A DNA stretch of 64,000 nt from an uncultured Pseudomonadota bacterium (GCA_903825645.1 CAIKBL010000040.1:62001-126000), one strand, 5' to 3'; shown: positions 37,620 through 46,891, counted from the first letter of the stretch. A program made the numbers and translations. The notes: a model not told the origin generated them from the letters alone.

Positions 37620-38500
37620 GAACGGTTGCGGTGCGCTATCGCGTCTTGCATGAGACGCTTTATGACTACGAACAGGCTGCCAGCACGGGGCATCATCTTG
37701 CTCATCTCACGCCGCGCAACACGCCCTGGCAACGCCTTGAATCCCATACGGTGTCGATATCCCCTGCCCCGTCGGAAAAATCATCACGCCTAGATTATTT
37801 CGGGAATACGGCGCTGCACTTCTCGCACGCGACATCGCACCGCACACTGGGCGTACGCGCAGACTCCATTGTCGAGGTGCGAAGCCAAATCCCGGGCTGG
37901 GACGTCGCGCTCCCCTGGGAGGACGTCGTGCGCGATCTCCGTGTGCGCGCCACCGATGAGGCACCCCCGCTCGCGGAATTCTGTCTCGCCTCGCCGAATG
38001 TTCCGGTGCTCACGGTGACCAGTGACTACGCACGCGTGAACTTCACACCTAGACGGCCTCTGCTCGAGGCACTGGTCGCGTTAACCGAGCGGATCCGCAA
38101 AGATTTCGTCTATGACCCGCTCGCCACCACGATTAGCACCCCCATCGCGGAGGTGGCCCAGCGACGCCGTGGCGTGTGCCAGGATTTTGCGCATTTCATG
38201 CTGAGCGGACTGAGAGGGCTCGGGCTCGCGGCTCGTTACATGAGTGGTTACATCTTGAATGAGCCGACGGCGCAATCACCGGCGCCGCGAGGCGCCGATA
38301 CCTCACATGCCTGGGTTGCGGTTTATTGCGCAGGATCTTCGTGGATCGGTTGCGATCCGACGAATGGAAAGCTCGCCGATCTCGAGTTCGTCACATTGGG
38401 TTGGGGACGCGATTTCAGCGATGTGACGCCGCTCCGTGGGGTCGTCCTGGGGGCGGGCACGCCACCACCCAAAGTCGCGGTTGAGGTCATACGCCTCTAG
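37616..38500 (+). CDS. Transglutaminase-like family protein
   Basis: A 294-residue protein with an N-terminal beta domain (MRTVAVRYRVLHETLYDYEQ) and a transglutaminase-like catalytic core with Cys188 (RGVCQDFAHFM), His231 (TSHAWVAVY) and Asp247 (GCDPTNG). It lacks a signal peptide. Its ATG overlaps the stop of the ATP-grasp/alpha-E fusion (ATGA), so the proteins are made together. This small transglutaminase is the usual third member of ATP-grasp/alpha-E clusters, where it may act as a peptidase reversing or processing the ligase product; that is a prediction from gene neighbourhoods. Confidence 0.92.
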   Translation: MRTVAVRYRVLHETLYDYEQAASTGHHLAHLTPRNTPWQRLESHTVSISPAPSEKSSRLDYFGNTALHFSHATSHRTLGVRADSIVEVRSQIPGWDVALPWEDVVRDLRVRATDEAPPLAEFCLASPNVPVLTVTSDYARVNFTPRRPLLEALVALTERIRKDFVYDPLATTISTPIAEVAQRRRGVCQDFAHFMLSGLRGLGLAARYMSGYILNEPTAQSPAPRGADTSHAWVAVYCAGSSWIGCDPTNGKLADLEFVTLGWGRDFSDVTPLRGVVLGAGTPPPKVAVEVIRL

Positions 38501-38503
38501 GAC

Positions 38504-39460
38504 TTATCCGGTCTCTGCGGCGACAGACATCGCCTCGCTCGTGAACCACGTAGTTTCGATCTGGCTATGGATCCGGGCGAGTTCACGCTGAAGTCCGTCG
38601 AGGTATTCATGGAGTCCCGCATTTAACAGGAGATCAGGCGCCGCGCGAGCGACGTAGCGCACTACTTCACGATTGACCAGCAACGGCCAACGGTGATGTG
38701 GGAGTTGCCCGAAGGCATGCTCGATCGCGTCAAGGCAACAGGCAATGGCATGGGGAAAAGCCGAATCCTGCAACAGGAACGCCACGACGTCGGCGCCGTT
38801 GACGCGTTCGCGCACCTGCTGACGATACATCTGGTAAGCGCTGAGCGAGAGCAAAACGTTCATCCAGAGGATGTTTTCGTGGGCGGCCAGCACCTCAGGA
38901 TGTTTCCCACTCGCATAGAGGCAACCGACATCGAGAATACGAGAGGTCATGTCCGCGCGCTCGATTGACCAGCCGAGGCTCAAAAAATGATAGGGCTCGC
39001 GATGGCTCATCGTGTTGACGAGCATCCCTGAGAGCTGCTGACACTGTAGGACTACCCTGTCGAGAAAATCCTGTCGGTGTTTCCGGGATAGGGCGTGTTC
39101 TGCCCCTTCACGCACCGAAAGATAGAGTTGGTTGACCAATTCCCAAGCTTCGGAAGGCAGCACTTCCCGCACGGTGCGCGCATTCTCGCGGGCCATCCGC
39201 AAGGCAGAAACAAGCGACGCCGGGCTCGTCTCGTGCGCTAGAATATACTTGACGACATTGCGTTCGGATGCGGTACCCGAGTGCCTCGCAAAATCAGCAT
39301 GACAGCCGAGGATCTCGAGGAGCGAGCTCCACAACACCTCGACCGGTCCCGGCAAATCCAGGAGCAATTGGGCGTTCACCCCGACCAATCGTGCCGTATT
39401 CTCTGTGCGCTCGACGTAACGCCCCAACCAGTACAATCGTTCTGCCACACGCGATAGCAT
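38504..39460 (-). CDS. Alpha-E domain protein (DUF403)
   Basis: A 318-residue all-helical protein opening MLSRVAERLYWLGRYVERTE, the typical alpha-E start, with QMYRQQVRERVNGADVVAFL further on. It corresponds to the C-terminal half of the fusion at 35211-37619. Its molecular role is unknown; it is nearly always linked to a circularly permuted ATP-grasp protein. It lies 4 bp after the ATP-grasp gene on the same strand, and its stop is 3 bp from the convergent transglutaminase stop. Confidence 0.9.
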   Translation of the reverse strand: MLSRVAERLYWLGRYVERTENTARLVGVNAQLLLDLPGPVEVLWSSLLEILGCHADFARHSGTASERNVVKYILAHETSPASLVSALRMARENARTVREVLPSEAWELVNQLYLSVREGAEHALSRKHRQDFLDRVVLQCQQLSGMLVNTMSHREPYHFLSLGWSIERADMTSRILDVGCLYASGKHPEVLAAHENILWMNVLLSLSAYQMYRQQVRERVNGADVVAFLLQDSAFPHAIACCLDAIEHAFGQLPHHRWPLLVNREVVRYVARAAPDLLLNAGLHEYLDGLQRELARIHSQIETTWFTSEAMSVAAETG

Positions 39461-39463
39461 CGT

Positions 39464-40906
39464 TTACCCCGCTACAATCCAAGTGTCTTTACTCCCACCG
39501 CCCTGAGAGGAATTGACCACCAAAGAGCCGCGCCGCATCGCTACACGCGTAAGACCGCCCGCCGTGACATAACTCGCGGCTCCCTGCAGGGTGAAGGGCC
39601 GGAGATCGACATGGCAGGGCAATAGTTCACGCCCGAGAATGGTCGGTGCCGTTGAAAGCGAAAGCACCGGCTGGGCGACATAATTCCGGGGGTTTGCGGT
39701 AATTAGTTCCGCAAATTTTTCCCGGGTCGCCTTGTTGGCCGCCGGCCCAATCATGATGCCGTAACCGCCGGACTCGTTCGCCGGTTTCACCACCAGCTCA
39801 CCGAGATGACCGAGCACATGCTGGCGTTGGACAGGATCGTGGCAGAGATACGTGGGCAAGTTGGGCAACAGTGGCTCTTCATCCAAGTAATACCGAATCA
39901 TGGCTGGTACGAAGGCATAGACGACTTTATCATCCGCCACCCCGGTCCCTGGCGCATTGGCGATCGCGATGTTGCCCTTGCGCCAGGCGCGCATCAGTCC
40001 CGGAACGCCGAGTGCCGAGTCAGCACGGAAGCGCTGCGGGTCAAGAAATTGATCGTCAATACGTCGATAGATTACATCCACCCGCACCAGTCCCTTAACA
40101 GTGCGCATGTAGACGTAATCATCCTCGACTACGAGATCGCCACCTTCGACCAACTCGGCACCCATCTGCTGCGCCAGAAACGCATGTTCGAAATAGGCTG
40201 AATTGTAGATCCCCGGCGTCAGCACCACGATTTCGGGTGGTTCATCCGAGCGCGGGGATAGCGACGCCAGCGTGTCAAAGAGCTGTGCCGGGTATTCGCC
40301 GATGGGCGCTATCTGGTAGGACGCCAGTAATTCCGGAAAAACCCGCTTGGTGATCCGTCGATTCTCCAGCATGTAGGAGACCCCGGACGGAACACGCAGG
40401 TTGTCCTCAAGGACATAGAACTGTCCATCCCGGTCGCGCACCAGATCGCTGCCGCAGATATGCGCCCATGCACCGTGCGCAGGATGCATCCCCGCACAGG
40501 CCTGCCGATAATTGCCCGCCTCAAAGATGAGCTCGGCGGGCATGATCTTGTCGCGAAAGATGTGCTGCGCGTTGTAGACATCCTCGATAAAACAATTCAG
40601 TGCTCGCAACCGTTGGCTCAAGCCTTTCGCAACCCCTTGCCACTCGGTCGCCCGGATAATCCGCGGGATAATATCGAAGGGCCAGAGGCGATCGATGTTC
40701 GCCCCATCACTGTAAACCGTAAAGGTGATCCCCATCGCCCGGATGGCCTGCTCAGCGGCCTTACGGCGATTCAGCAGTTCGCTCCCCCCTAACCCCGCGA
40801 GGTATTCAAGCAGCGCATGGGCGGTCTGACGTGGCGTACCGTCAGGGCCGACCAGCTCGTCGTAGGATCCGGTTTGCGGATAGTGTTTCCAGTCAATGTT
40901 GATCAC
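39464..40906 (-). CDS. Circularly permuted ATP-grasp protein (type 2)
   Basis: A 480-residue ATP-grasp ligase, paralogous to the N-terminal part of the fusion at 35211-37619. Family signatures are VLEDNLRVPSGVSYMLENRR, VEGGDLVVEDDYVYMRT, VVKPANESGGYGIMIG (nucleotide-binding Lys and Gly-rich loop) and SSQGGGSKDTWIVAG at the very C-terminus, the point where the fusion goes on into alpha-E. The reaction is probably ATP-dependent amide ligation; the substrate is unknown. The start appears to be GTG at 40906. It is the first gene of the minus-strand pair. Confidence 0.92.
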   Translation of the reverse strand: MINIDWKHYPQTGSYDELVGPDGTPRQTAHALLEYLAGLGGSELLNRRKAAEQAIRAMGITFTVYSDGANIDRLWPFDIIPRIIRATEWQGVAKGLSQRLRALNCFIEDVYNAQHIFRDKIMPAELIFEAGNYRQACAGMHPAHGAWAHICGSDLVRDRDGQFYVLEDNLRVPSGVSYMLENRRITKRVFPELLASYQIAPIGEYPAQLFDTLASLSPRSDEPPEIVVLTPGIYNSAYFEHAFLAQQMGAELVEGGDLVVEDDYVYMRTVKGLVRVDVIYRRIDDQFLDPQRFRADSALGVPGLMRAWRKGNIAIANAPGTGVADDKVVYAFVPAMIRYYLDEEPLLPNLPTYLCHDPVQRQHVLGHLGELVVKPANESGGYGIMIGPAANKATREKFAELITANPRNYVAQPVLSLSTAPTILGRELLPCHVDLRPFTLQGAASYVTAGGLTRVAMRRGSLVVNSSQGGGSKDTWIVAG

Positions 40907-41090
40907 AGCTCACCCAGATCTCCCCAGTAATCGGCGTACACGGAACCGCACCGGCGCGCGGTTATCCATCGTACGTAGGGAGTCCTAGCAAAAACCGTGC
41001 ACAACGGGGAGAGGTTGAGAATCGGACGCTTCAACTACCGGCGGGTTCGGTCAATGCACCCAACCGATTGGTGTTTTCCTCAGGGTCGGA

Positions 41091-41855
41091 TCAAAACTGT
41101 GCGTTTTTGAGTCGGGCGCTGACGGCTTGCGCCTCACGGCGAAGAAAAAGGGTATCGACGCCGCAGGCGACCAACGTGAAACCCTCCGCGAGACGCGGAA
41201 GCACCAATTCGGGGCTAGTGGCGAAGAACCCGAGGGCGAGACCCGCGGCCTTCGTCACGGCAGCGATGTGTCCGATGGCCTCGATCACTTCGGGATCGTC
41301 AAGTTGACCCAACTTATGCATGCTGGCTGACAAATCGTACGGACCAATGAAAACACAATCGACGCCGGGCACTTTGACGATGTCCTCAATGTGATGGACT
41401 GCATCGATATGTTCCGCCTGAACGACCACAGCAGAGCGCGCGTTCGCATGCGCCACATGGGGACCCACATAATCCCCATAACCATTCGCGCGGGAGACCC
41501 CCACCCCGCGGCGCCCTTCGGGCGGAAACTTGGCGTGCGCGACCACCGCTGCCGCCTGCTCGGCGGTATTGACCTGCGGGACGATGATGCCGGCCGCCCC
41601 CATGTCGAGCGCGCGTTTGATCTCGATTTCGGCATGGTTGGGCAGGCGTATGACACAGGGCACATCGCGGGCAGCCATCATCATGCGCTGGAGTTCGAGC
41701 GGACTGGTCGGCGCGTGCTCACTTTCCAGAAACAGCCAGTCGTACCCGGAGGTCGCCAGAATTTCGGTGGCTTCAGGACTGGCCAGACTGGCAATCGTGC
41801 CGATAAGGCGTTCACCCGCCCGTAGGCGGGAGCGGAAATCAGGGGGATTTTTCAT
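41091..41855 (-). CDS. HpcH/HpaI family aldolase
   Basis: A 254-residue class II pyruvate aldolase. Family motifs include WLFLESEHAP, DVPCVIRLPNH, DMGAAGIIVPQVN, VVVQAEHIDAV with the metal-binding Glu (and Asp in CVFIGPYDLSASM). Members cleave 4-hydroxy-2-oxo acids to pyruvate plus an aldehyde, as in 4-hydroxyphenylacetate or sugar-acid breakdown. It may handle a product of the nearby aromatic pathways, though no other gene of such a pathway is adjacent. The gene stands alone with 184 bp and 261 bp spacers; I see no other feature in those spacers. Confidence 0.9.
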   Translation of the reverse strand: MKNPPDFRSRLRAGERLIGTIASLASPEATEILATSGYDWLFLESEHAPTSPLELQRMMMAARDVPCVIRLPNHAEIEIKRALDMGAAGIIVPQVNTAEQAAAVVAHAKFPPEGRRGVGVSRANGYGDYVGPHVAHANARSAVVVQAEHIDAVHHIEDIVKVPGVDCVFIGPYDLSASMHKLGQLDDPEVIEAIGHIAAVTKAAGLALGFFATSPELVLPRLAEGFTLVACGVDTLFLRREAQAVSARLKNAQF

Positions 41856-42116
41856 CTACAGATTCTCTACTGAAGCCCCCGTTCGGGCAATCCCTGAAGC
41901 ACCGGCGACCCGCCGACCCGACACCGCCCTCGACTTCTAAGCAAGTAATCAGAAAAACGGTCGATATGCTGGTCGGGGAGAACTCCCGTCAGCGCGACCC
42001 AGGGGTCGACTCAGGCAGGGGCTGGTAAGCCTCAGCGAAACTCAAGCACTCACAGAATACGGTGCGCACGTGGCTAATCGACTTTGTCCACTGCGCGGCC
42101 GAAGACAGGGTTCGTC

Positions 42117-44942
42117 ATGAACAACGTAATCGCGCGCCAGAAGATTCTGGTCTTGATAGGCAGCCTCCTGTGCGCGTGTATCGGCACCGGATCGGTCGGG
42201 GCAACCGCCACTAAAACAGCCGGGGAAATCTACGAAACCGCCCTGCAACTGAAAGACAAAAATGATCCGATCGCGCTGGTCCTTGCGCTGAAGAATGCGC
42301 TTCAACAGGATCCGCAACATCTCTCCTCCCGGATCCTGCTGGCACAGATCTATCTCGAACAGGGGCTTGGCGCAGCGGCTGAGGAATCCCTGCGGGTCGC
42401 CCTGAGCGCCGGCGCAGATCCAAACGAAGTCACGCCCATGCTCGGTAAGGCGCTCCTTCATCAAGGGAAAGCGGACAAAGTCATCGAGGAAATCTCCGCC
42501 CGAGGTCTCGCCAACGAGCATGCTGCAGAAGTCTATGCTCAGCGTGCCGAGGCTTATCTGGACCGCCGACGCCCGGAAATGGCCAAACTCGAACTCCACA
42601 AGGCGCTGCAGCTGACCCCTCGCGGCCTCCAGCCGGGCCTCGTTCAGATCAAGGCGCTGATGCAGGCAAACAATTTTGCGGAAGCAAAAATCAGCGCCGA
42701 TCAACTCGTGACAGAGCATCCGACAGAAGCGGAAGCGTGGCTGGCGCTTAGCAATGTCGGCGCTATGCGGGGAGATCTGGAGGGTGCGCTCAAGGGTTAC
42801 GGTCGTGTGCTGGATATGGATTCACATCAACTGACCGCCCGTATCGAGCGCTTGACTACCCTGTTTAACTTGCATCGAGACAAGGACGCACAAATAGACG
42901 TGGACTTCCTGCAGAAGGAGTTTCCGAACGATCCGCGTGCTTCATACATGCGTGCGGTCTGGCTGTCGCACAACGGAACGGAACAAGCCACCCAGCAAGC
43001 GCTTGAGAAGGTGGTGGATGCGGTCAAACAGCTGAACGACAAAGCCTTCGCTGAAGATCCGATGCTGAACCTCATGACCGGCCTCACCTATTATGGACTA
43101 CAGAACTTCGAACAAGCGCGCACGCGACTCCAGGCCTACGTGAATCAGGTGGGCGGCGACGTTGGCGCGCGCCGCGCGCTGGGCGACACTCTCCTGCGCC
43201 TCGGCGATTCCAATAAGGCGATCGAAATCCTGCTGCCGGCGGTCAACGCGGCGCCCGATGACAACCGAGGAGTCGCGATGCTGGCAAATGCGTATGCGCT
43301 GTCCGGGCGCAGCAAGCAGGCCCTGCAGTTGCTGAATCAGGCCATTGCACGCGGCAAAAAGAACGACACACTCCGTTCCAATCTCGCCTTGCTCGAAATA
43401 CAGAATGGCCAGCTCGAAAAAGGATTGCCTGAGCTCGCCAGCGCCTTCCATCAGGCGCCGGAGAATGCCGAGTTAGGTATCGCTCTGGTGACCGTTTATC
43501 TCAGCACGAACGACGCCAAAAACGCGATCGCAACGGCAGATAAATTGCTTGCCGCTCATCCCCAAAGCCCTGACTATCTAAACTTGTCCGGCGCAGCCTA
43601 TTTAGCGGCGAATGGCATCCAACGCGCCCGCGATCTGTTCACACGCGCCACCGTCGCGGATCCGAGATTCGTCCCTGCACAACTCAACCTAGCTAAATTG
43701 GATTTGCAACAGGGGCAAGTGGAAAGCGCCAGAAAAGGTATCGCACCACTACTGAGGGCGGCGCCCGAGTCACCGAAGCTGCTTTTAGAAATGTCGCGTG
43801 TAGAGCTCGCCGCAGGGCATGCCCGGGAAGGGCTAAAACTCGCCGAGCACGCCTACCACAACGCACCCAAAGATCTGGACATTGTTTTTCACCTCTTGGA
43901 TACGGAAATAGTGGGCAATTATATCGGTCTTGCCAATGCCCTGATTTCAGAGACAGAACTCGCCATCCCCGGCAACTTCCAAGTCATGGCCCGCCACGCC
44001 GGTTTGATGCTGCGCCAGCAGGATGCAAAAAGTGCGCGTCCCATTCTGCAACACATGCTGCAAATAGATGGCATCACGAGTGCGCAGATGCTGCAGATCG
44101 CCGAGTTACAGAGCGCGGCTGGCTTCCATGACGACGCCGCCTACACGCTTTCCCAGTTACTACAGAAAGAACCTGGTAACGTCGGAGCACAATTAAGCCA
44201 GATTACCAATTCATTGCGCAGAGACGATCCGACCGCAGCCTTACAGGCGGCTGACGATTTCCTCAACCGGTTCCCCGACAAGGAGCCCGGTTGGCGACTG
44301 CGCGGTGAAGCTAATTTCGCGTTGAAGCGATTCGAAGCGGCCGCTATGGACTTCGATCACGCCTTGTCTCTTGGCATCACCCAAATGGCCATTGTGCGGG
44401 GCTATGAGGTTCTGAAGGCGGCCGATCATGGGGTCGCTGCGCGGGCGCGTCTGCAGCACTGGCTGAACGCGCATCCCGAGGATCGCGCCGTAAAGGAATT
44501 ACTTGCGGTCGATTTTCTGGGTGCAAAGGAATACGCCAACGCGGAAACAACGCTCATCCAGCTGTTAAAGGCTACCCCGGAGAATCCGCGGCTGCTTAAC
44601 GAGTTAGCGGTCACGCAATATCAATTGGGTCGTCAGGAGGCCCTTGGCAGCGCCAGTAAGGCTCACCAGTTAGACCTCAATAATCCGGCCATTGACGATA
44701 CGCTGGGCTGGATCCTTGTCGGCTCAGGAAAACCCCAGGAAGCACTTCCGCTCCTGCGTGACGCCAGCACACGCGCAGCGGAGAGCCCGGAGATCCGCTA
44801 TCACCTTGCGACCTGTCTTTCAAATCTGGGACGGACGACCGAGGCGCGGGCTGAAATTGAGCGTGCGCTTCGCACGGACAGCGACTTTCCAGAGCGAAAG
44901 GCCGCCATCTCGCTGGATAAATTACTAAAATCCGGCGGGTAA
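42117..44942 (+). CDS. prsT: PEP-CTERM system TPR-repeat protein PrsT
   Basis: About 941 residues. After an N-terminal signal sequence (MNNVIARQKILVLIGSLLCA, with a loose lipobox LCAC) come some twenty tetratricopeptide repeats spanning residues 40-930. The sequence fits the PrsT lipoprotein family that accompanies exosortase/PEP-CTERM systems and biosynthesis of exopolysaccharide. It is likely a periplasmic or membrane-anchored scaffold for protein-protein contacts. The start is ATG at 42117; a TTG at 42084 is in frame but would put 11 residues before the signal. A PEP-CTERM substrate gene lies 291 bp downstream on the same strand, which supports the assignment. No exosortase is in the window. 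Confidence 0.88.
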   Translation: MNNVIARQKILVLIGSLLCACIGTGSVGATATKTAGEIYETALQLKDKNDPIALVLALKNALQQDPQHLSSRILLAQIYLEQGLGAAAEESLRVALSAGADPNEVTPMLGKALLHQGKADKVIEEISARGLANEHAAEVYAQRAEAYLDRRRPEMAKLELHKALQLTPRGLQPGLVQIKALMQANNFAEAKISADQLVTEHPTEAEAWLALSNVGAMRGDLEGALKGYGRVLDMDSHQLTARIERLTTLFNLHRDKDAQIDVDFLQKEFPNDPRASYMRAVWLSHNGTEQATQQALEKVVDAVKQLNDKAFAEDPMLNLMTGLTYYGLQNFEQARTRLQAYVNQVGGDVGARRALGDTLLRLGDSNKAIEILLPAVNAAPDDNRGVAMLANAYALSGRSKQALQLLNQAIARGKKNDTLRSNLALLEIQNGQLEKGLPELASAFHQAPENAELGIALVTVYLSTNDAKNAIATADKLLAAHPQSPDYLNLSGAAYLAANGIQRARDLFTRATVADPRFVPAQLNLAKLDLQQGQVESARKGIAPLLRAAPESPKLLLEMSRVELAAGHAREGLKLAEHAYHNAPKDLDIVFHLLDTEIVGNYIGLANALISETELAIPGNFQVMARHAGLMLRQQDAKSARPILQHMLQIDGITSAQMLQIAELQSAAGFHDDAAYTLSQLLQKEPGNVGAQLSQITNSLRRDDPTAALQAADDFLNRFPDKEPGWRLRGEANFALKRFEAAAMDFDHALSLGITQMAIVRGYEVLKAADHGVAARARLQHWLNAHPEDRAVKELLAVDFLGAKEYANAETTLIQLLKATPENPRLLNELAVTQYQLGRQEALGSASKAHQLDLNNPAIDDTLGWILVGSGKPQEALPLLRDASTRAAESPEIRYHLATCLSNLGRTTEARAEIERALRTDSDFPERKAAISLDKLLKSGG

Positions 44943-45137
44943 TCAGCGCCATGTCAATCAAATTTACGTTGAAGAATGATTGTTTAGTTTCAGTTAAATC
45001 AACATGTTGCTTGGGATTTTCGTCGATGCGCGTTGGTGGAATAGCCAGTTTGGTACCCGCCAGCCCCACCGCCGCTGTCAATGTTTTTTACAAGAGCAAC
45101 ATAAAAATCAATGGGACCTGTCACGAATATTTTAACT

Positions 45138-45164
45138 ATTTGTTTTTATTTAAAAAAAACAAAT
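45138..45164. repeat. AT-rich inverted repeat overlapping the sigma-54 promoter
   Basis: ATTTGTTTTT (45138-45147) pairs with AAAAACAAAT (45155-45164) around a 7-base loop. The right arm ends at the first base of the sigma-54 -24 element. It could act as a terminator for prsT readthrough or as a local binding or bending site for the promoter. The very low G+C here contrasts with flanking genes. Confidence 0.6.
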
Positions 45165-45180
45165 GGCATAAAATTTGCTT
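45164..45180 (+). promoter_or_regulatory. Sigma-54 (-24/-12) promoter of the PEP-CTERM gene
   Basis: TGGCATAAAATTTGCTT matches the RpoN consensus TGGCAC-N5-TTGCW at all but one base. The invariant GG is at 45165-45166 and GC at 45177-45178, exactly 12 bases apart. Transcription would begin near 45190, leaving about 45 bases before the GTG start at 45234. PEP-CTERM genes are known to be controlled by the PrsK/PrsR system with RpoN in some bacteria, so both position and context agree. Confidence 0.8.
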
Positions 45181-45233
45181 GGGATTGCAGCAACGATAGC
45201 CCTAACACAAAGATAAAATCCCTGGAGAATTTT

Positions 45234-46142
45234 GTGATAAAAATAAGCTCACGTAACGTCACCGCTGCGCTGTCCCTGTTAGGTGCATTGGCGTCTGTTG
45301 ATGCCTATGCTTGCGTGGCGTGCACGGGAACCGATGTATGGGACTTGGGGAATAATTACCCGGTCAGCGGCGCTACCGGCTACTACAACACGCTGACCAG
45401 CGGCAGCGCTAACAACATCACGGCGAAAGAATTCCAGCAAAACAACAGCCAGAGCGGCGGTTTCCTGCCGACGACGCAGGCAACCGGGAGCACGAGCACG
45501 GTGACCGTGACCGGCTACACTACTTCCAGCAGCAAGTTCGTCGCTGCGACGTTGGCGCAAGACACCAATATAATCACCGGCCTTAGCTCAACCAACACCC
45601 ACATCGGCAGCGGCGCGTACGTCTCCGGTGGGGGTACTCCTGAACTAATGCTGCTCAAGTTCAATAGTGGAGCAGCAAGCCTGCGCGGATTAACGCTGAC
45701 GCAAAGTGGCTGGACAAAGACGGGGCTGGACGTTTGGGCCTGGGAAGGGACGGGAGCACCACCTTCGCACGTGAGTAATCCGGTGGGGATGGGTAACACG
45801 GTAAGTGGCATGACGACGGCTGGCTGGAGCCTCGTTAGTAGCGACCTGCTCCCCTGTGTTTCCTCGACTTGCTTTGAGCCAGCAAATCACTATGCCGACT
45901 ACTCACTTTCGACGACAGTGAGTTCCTTATACTGGGCGGTGACCGCGTACGGCACGCAGACCGATCTCGGTAGCGCCGCATTTTCCATCATTCAGGTATG
46001 TGGCACTTACACCGGAACGCCTAGCCATGGCGTGCCTGAGCCCTCATCGGTGGCGTTGCTGGCGATCGGAATGATTGGCAGCTTGGGTTGCGTCAACAAA
46101 AAGAGGAGATGGTTCCGGTTGGGGGCGAAAAAAACCGCATAA
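45234..46142 (+). CDS. PEP-CTERM sorting domain surface protein
   Basis: A 302-residue exported protein. It begins with a signal peptide (VIKISSRNVTAALSLLGALA, cut after VDAYA) and continues with a low-complexity, Thr/Ser/Gly-rich domain. The C-terminus is a classic PEP-CTERM tail: VPEPSSVALLAIGMIG, a short membrane helix, then the basic cluster NKKRRW. Exosortase would cleave near this motif and pass the protein to the outer surface. The GTG at 45234 has GGAG 7 bases upstream; an upstream in-frame extension lacks such a site. A sigma-54 promoter lies ahead. The central domain does not match an enzyme I recognise. A Cys pair at the mature N-terminus (CVACTG) is notable. Confidence 0.9.
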   Translation: MIKISSRNVTAALSLLGALASVDAYACVACTGTDVWDLGNNYPVSGATGYYNTLTSGSANNITAKEFQQNNSQSGGFLPTTQATGSTSTVTVTGYTTSSSKFVAATLAQDTNIITGLSSTNTHIGSGAYVSGGGTPELMLLKFNSGAASLRGLTLTQSGWTKTGLDVWAWEGTGAPPSHVSNPVGMGNTVSGMTTAGWSLVSSDLLPCVSSTCFEPANHYADYSLSTTVSSLYWAVTAYGTQTDLGSAAFSIIQVCGTYTGTPSHGVPEPSSVALLAIGMIGSLGCVNKKRRWFRLGAKKTA

Positions 46143-46225
46143 GGAAAAATTGTTCGGACACGCGGGCAGTCGCTGCGCGAGCGAAAAGCACCTGATTGAG
46201 CGCCAAGGTCCTGTCGATTACAAGT

Positions 46226-46243
46226 GCGGCGTTAAAACGCCGC
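46226..46243. repeat. Palindromic hairpin after the PEP-CTERM gene
   Basis: GCGGCGTT-AA-AACGCCGC is a perfect 8-bp inverted repeat with a 2-base centre, 83 bp after the PEP-CTERM stop. It may end the transcript, though no T-run follows. A tight, symmetric site for a DNA-binding protein is the alternative. Confidence 0.45.
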
Positions 46244-46337
46244 GCCGATGAGGACCGAAGCACATCGCCTTGGTCAGGTCCTCTAAAATCTGCACACCAT
46301 CGTGCGTTCAGTAGCCACAGACGCGTGATAATCGGCC

Positions 46338-46534
46338 AAAAATGCCGATAACCAGACTAGCGGCACGCGAGTTCCGCGAGGTTTCCCTCGCCGTTAGCGT
46401 CATCACGCCAATGTTGGCGCGGTCCGATGCCAACGCCAACGCTGCCCTTGTCTGGACAAGACGAACTGACTGCGCCGCTCCGCAGGTAAAACATAGTTCG
46501 TAGCCAGCCCCACCACTCGTCGCCATCTTTCGCG
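46338..46534 (-). pseudogene. Decayed copy of the 3' end of thiL
   Basis: Reading the minus strand from about 46526, the peptide ATSGGAGYELCFT matches the intact ThiL segment ATSGDDYELCLT, then weak similarity continues (NIGVM against RVGTM). The final bases TCTGGTTATCGGCATTTTTGG match the intact TCCGGTTATCGGCATTTCTAG at 18 of 21 positions in a shifted frame, with the stop codon lost. The intact thiL lies on the same strand 2.6 kb away. This is therefore a remnant of a thiL 3' end, left by duplication or by insertion of foreign DNA beside thiL. Confidence 0.72.
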
Positions 46535-46891
46535 CCTCGGCTGGTGATAAAGATGGCGCGATGCGGAGCTGGGAACTGAAGCCTAATTTTTTCCAGTCGC
46601 TGTATCGCTGGTTGAGGAAGTGATCGGCCGTAAAGTGCGTGCCGCGGCTTATTCTCTGTACAAGTCCCCGACCCGTTTTCGCACTACTGGTGCCAAAGAC
46701 CCGGACGGATCCGGAGCAATCGGCTACAGCGCCGCGAAGCGGCTTCCGGGCTTCATCCTAATATCGTCGGTCCCCCACCCGCCTCTCGTTCTGTTCGGTC
46801 GTGGTAATCTGCTCTCATGCCGGTTCGGGGGAAGCGATCCAGCAACCCAGTCATTGACGAGGCAGCACGGGGCGAACTCGCTTTCGGTTGA

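Noticed and set aside
42040-42116. Possible sigma-54 site upstream of prsT (TGGC near 42071)
   Set aside because: The spacing to the following TTTG does not fit the required 12-base GG-to-GC distance.
44951-45199. Open frame of 82 codons between prsT and the PEP-CTERM gene
   Set aside because: It spans the AT inverted repeat and the sigma-54 promoter, lacks a recognisable domain, and has no ribosome site of note; it is better explained as regulatory DNA.
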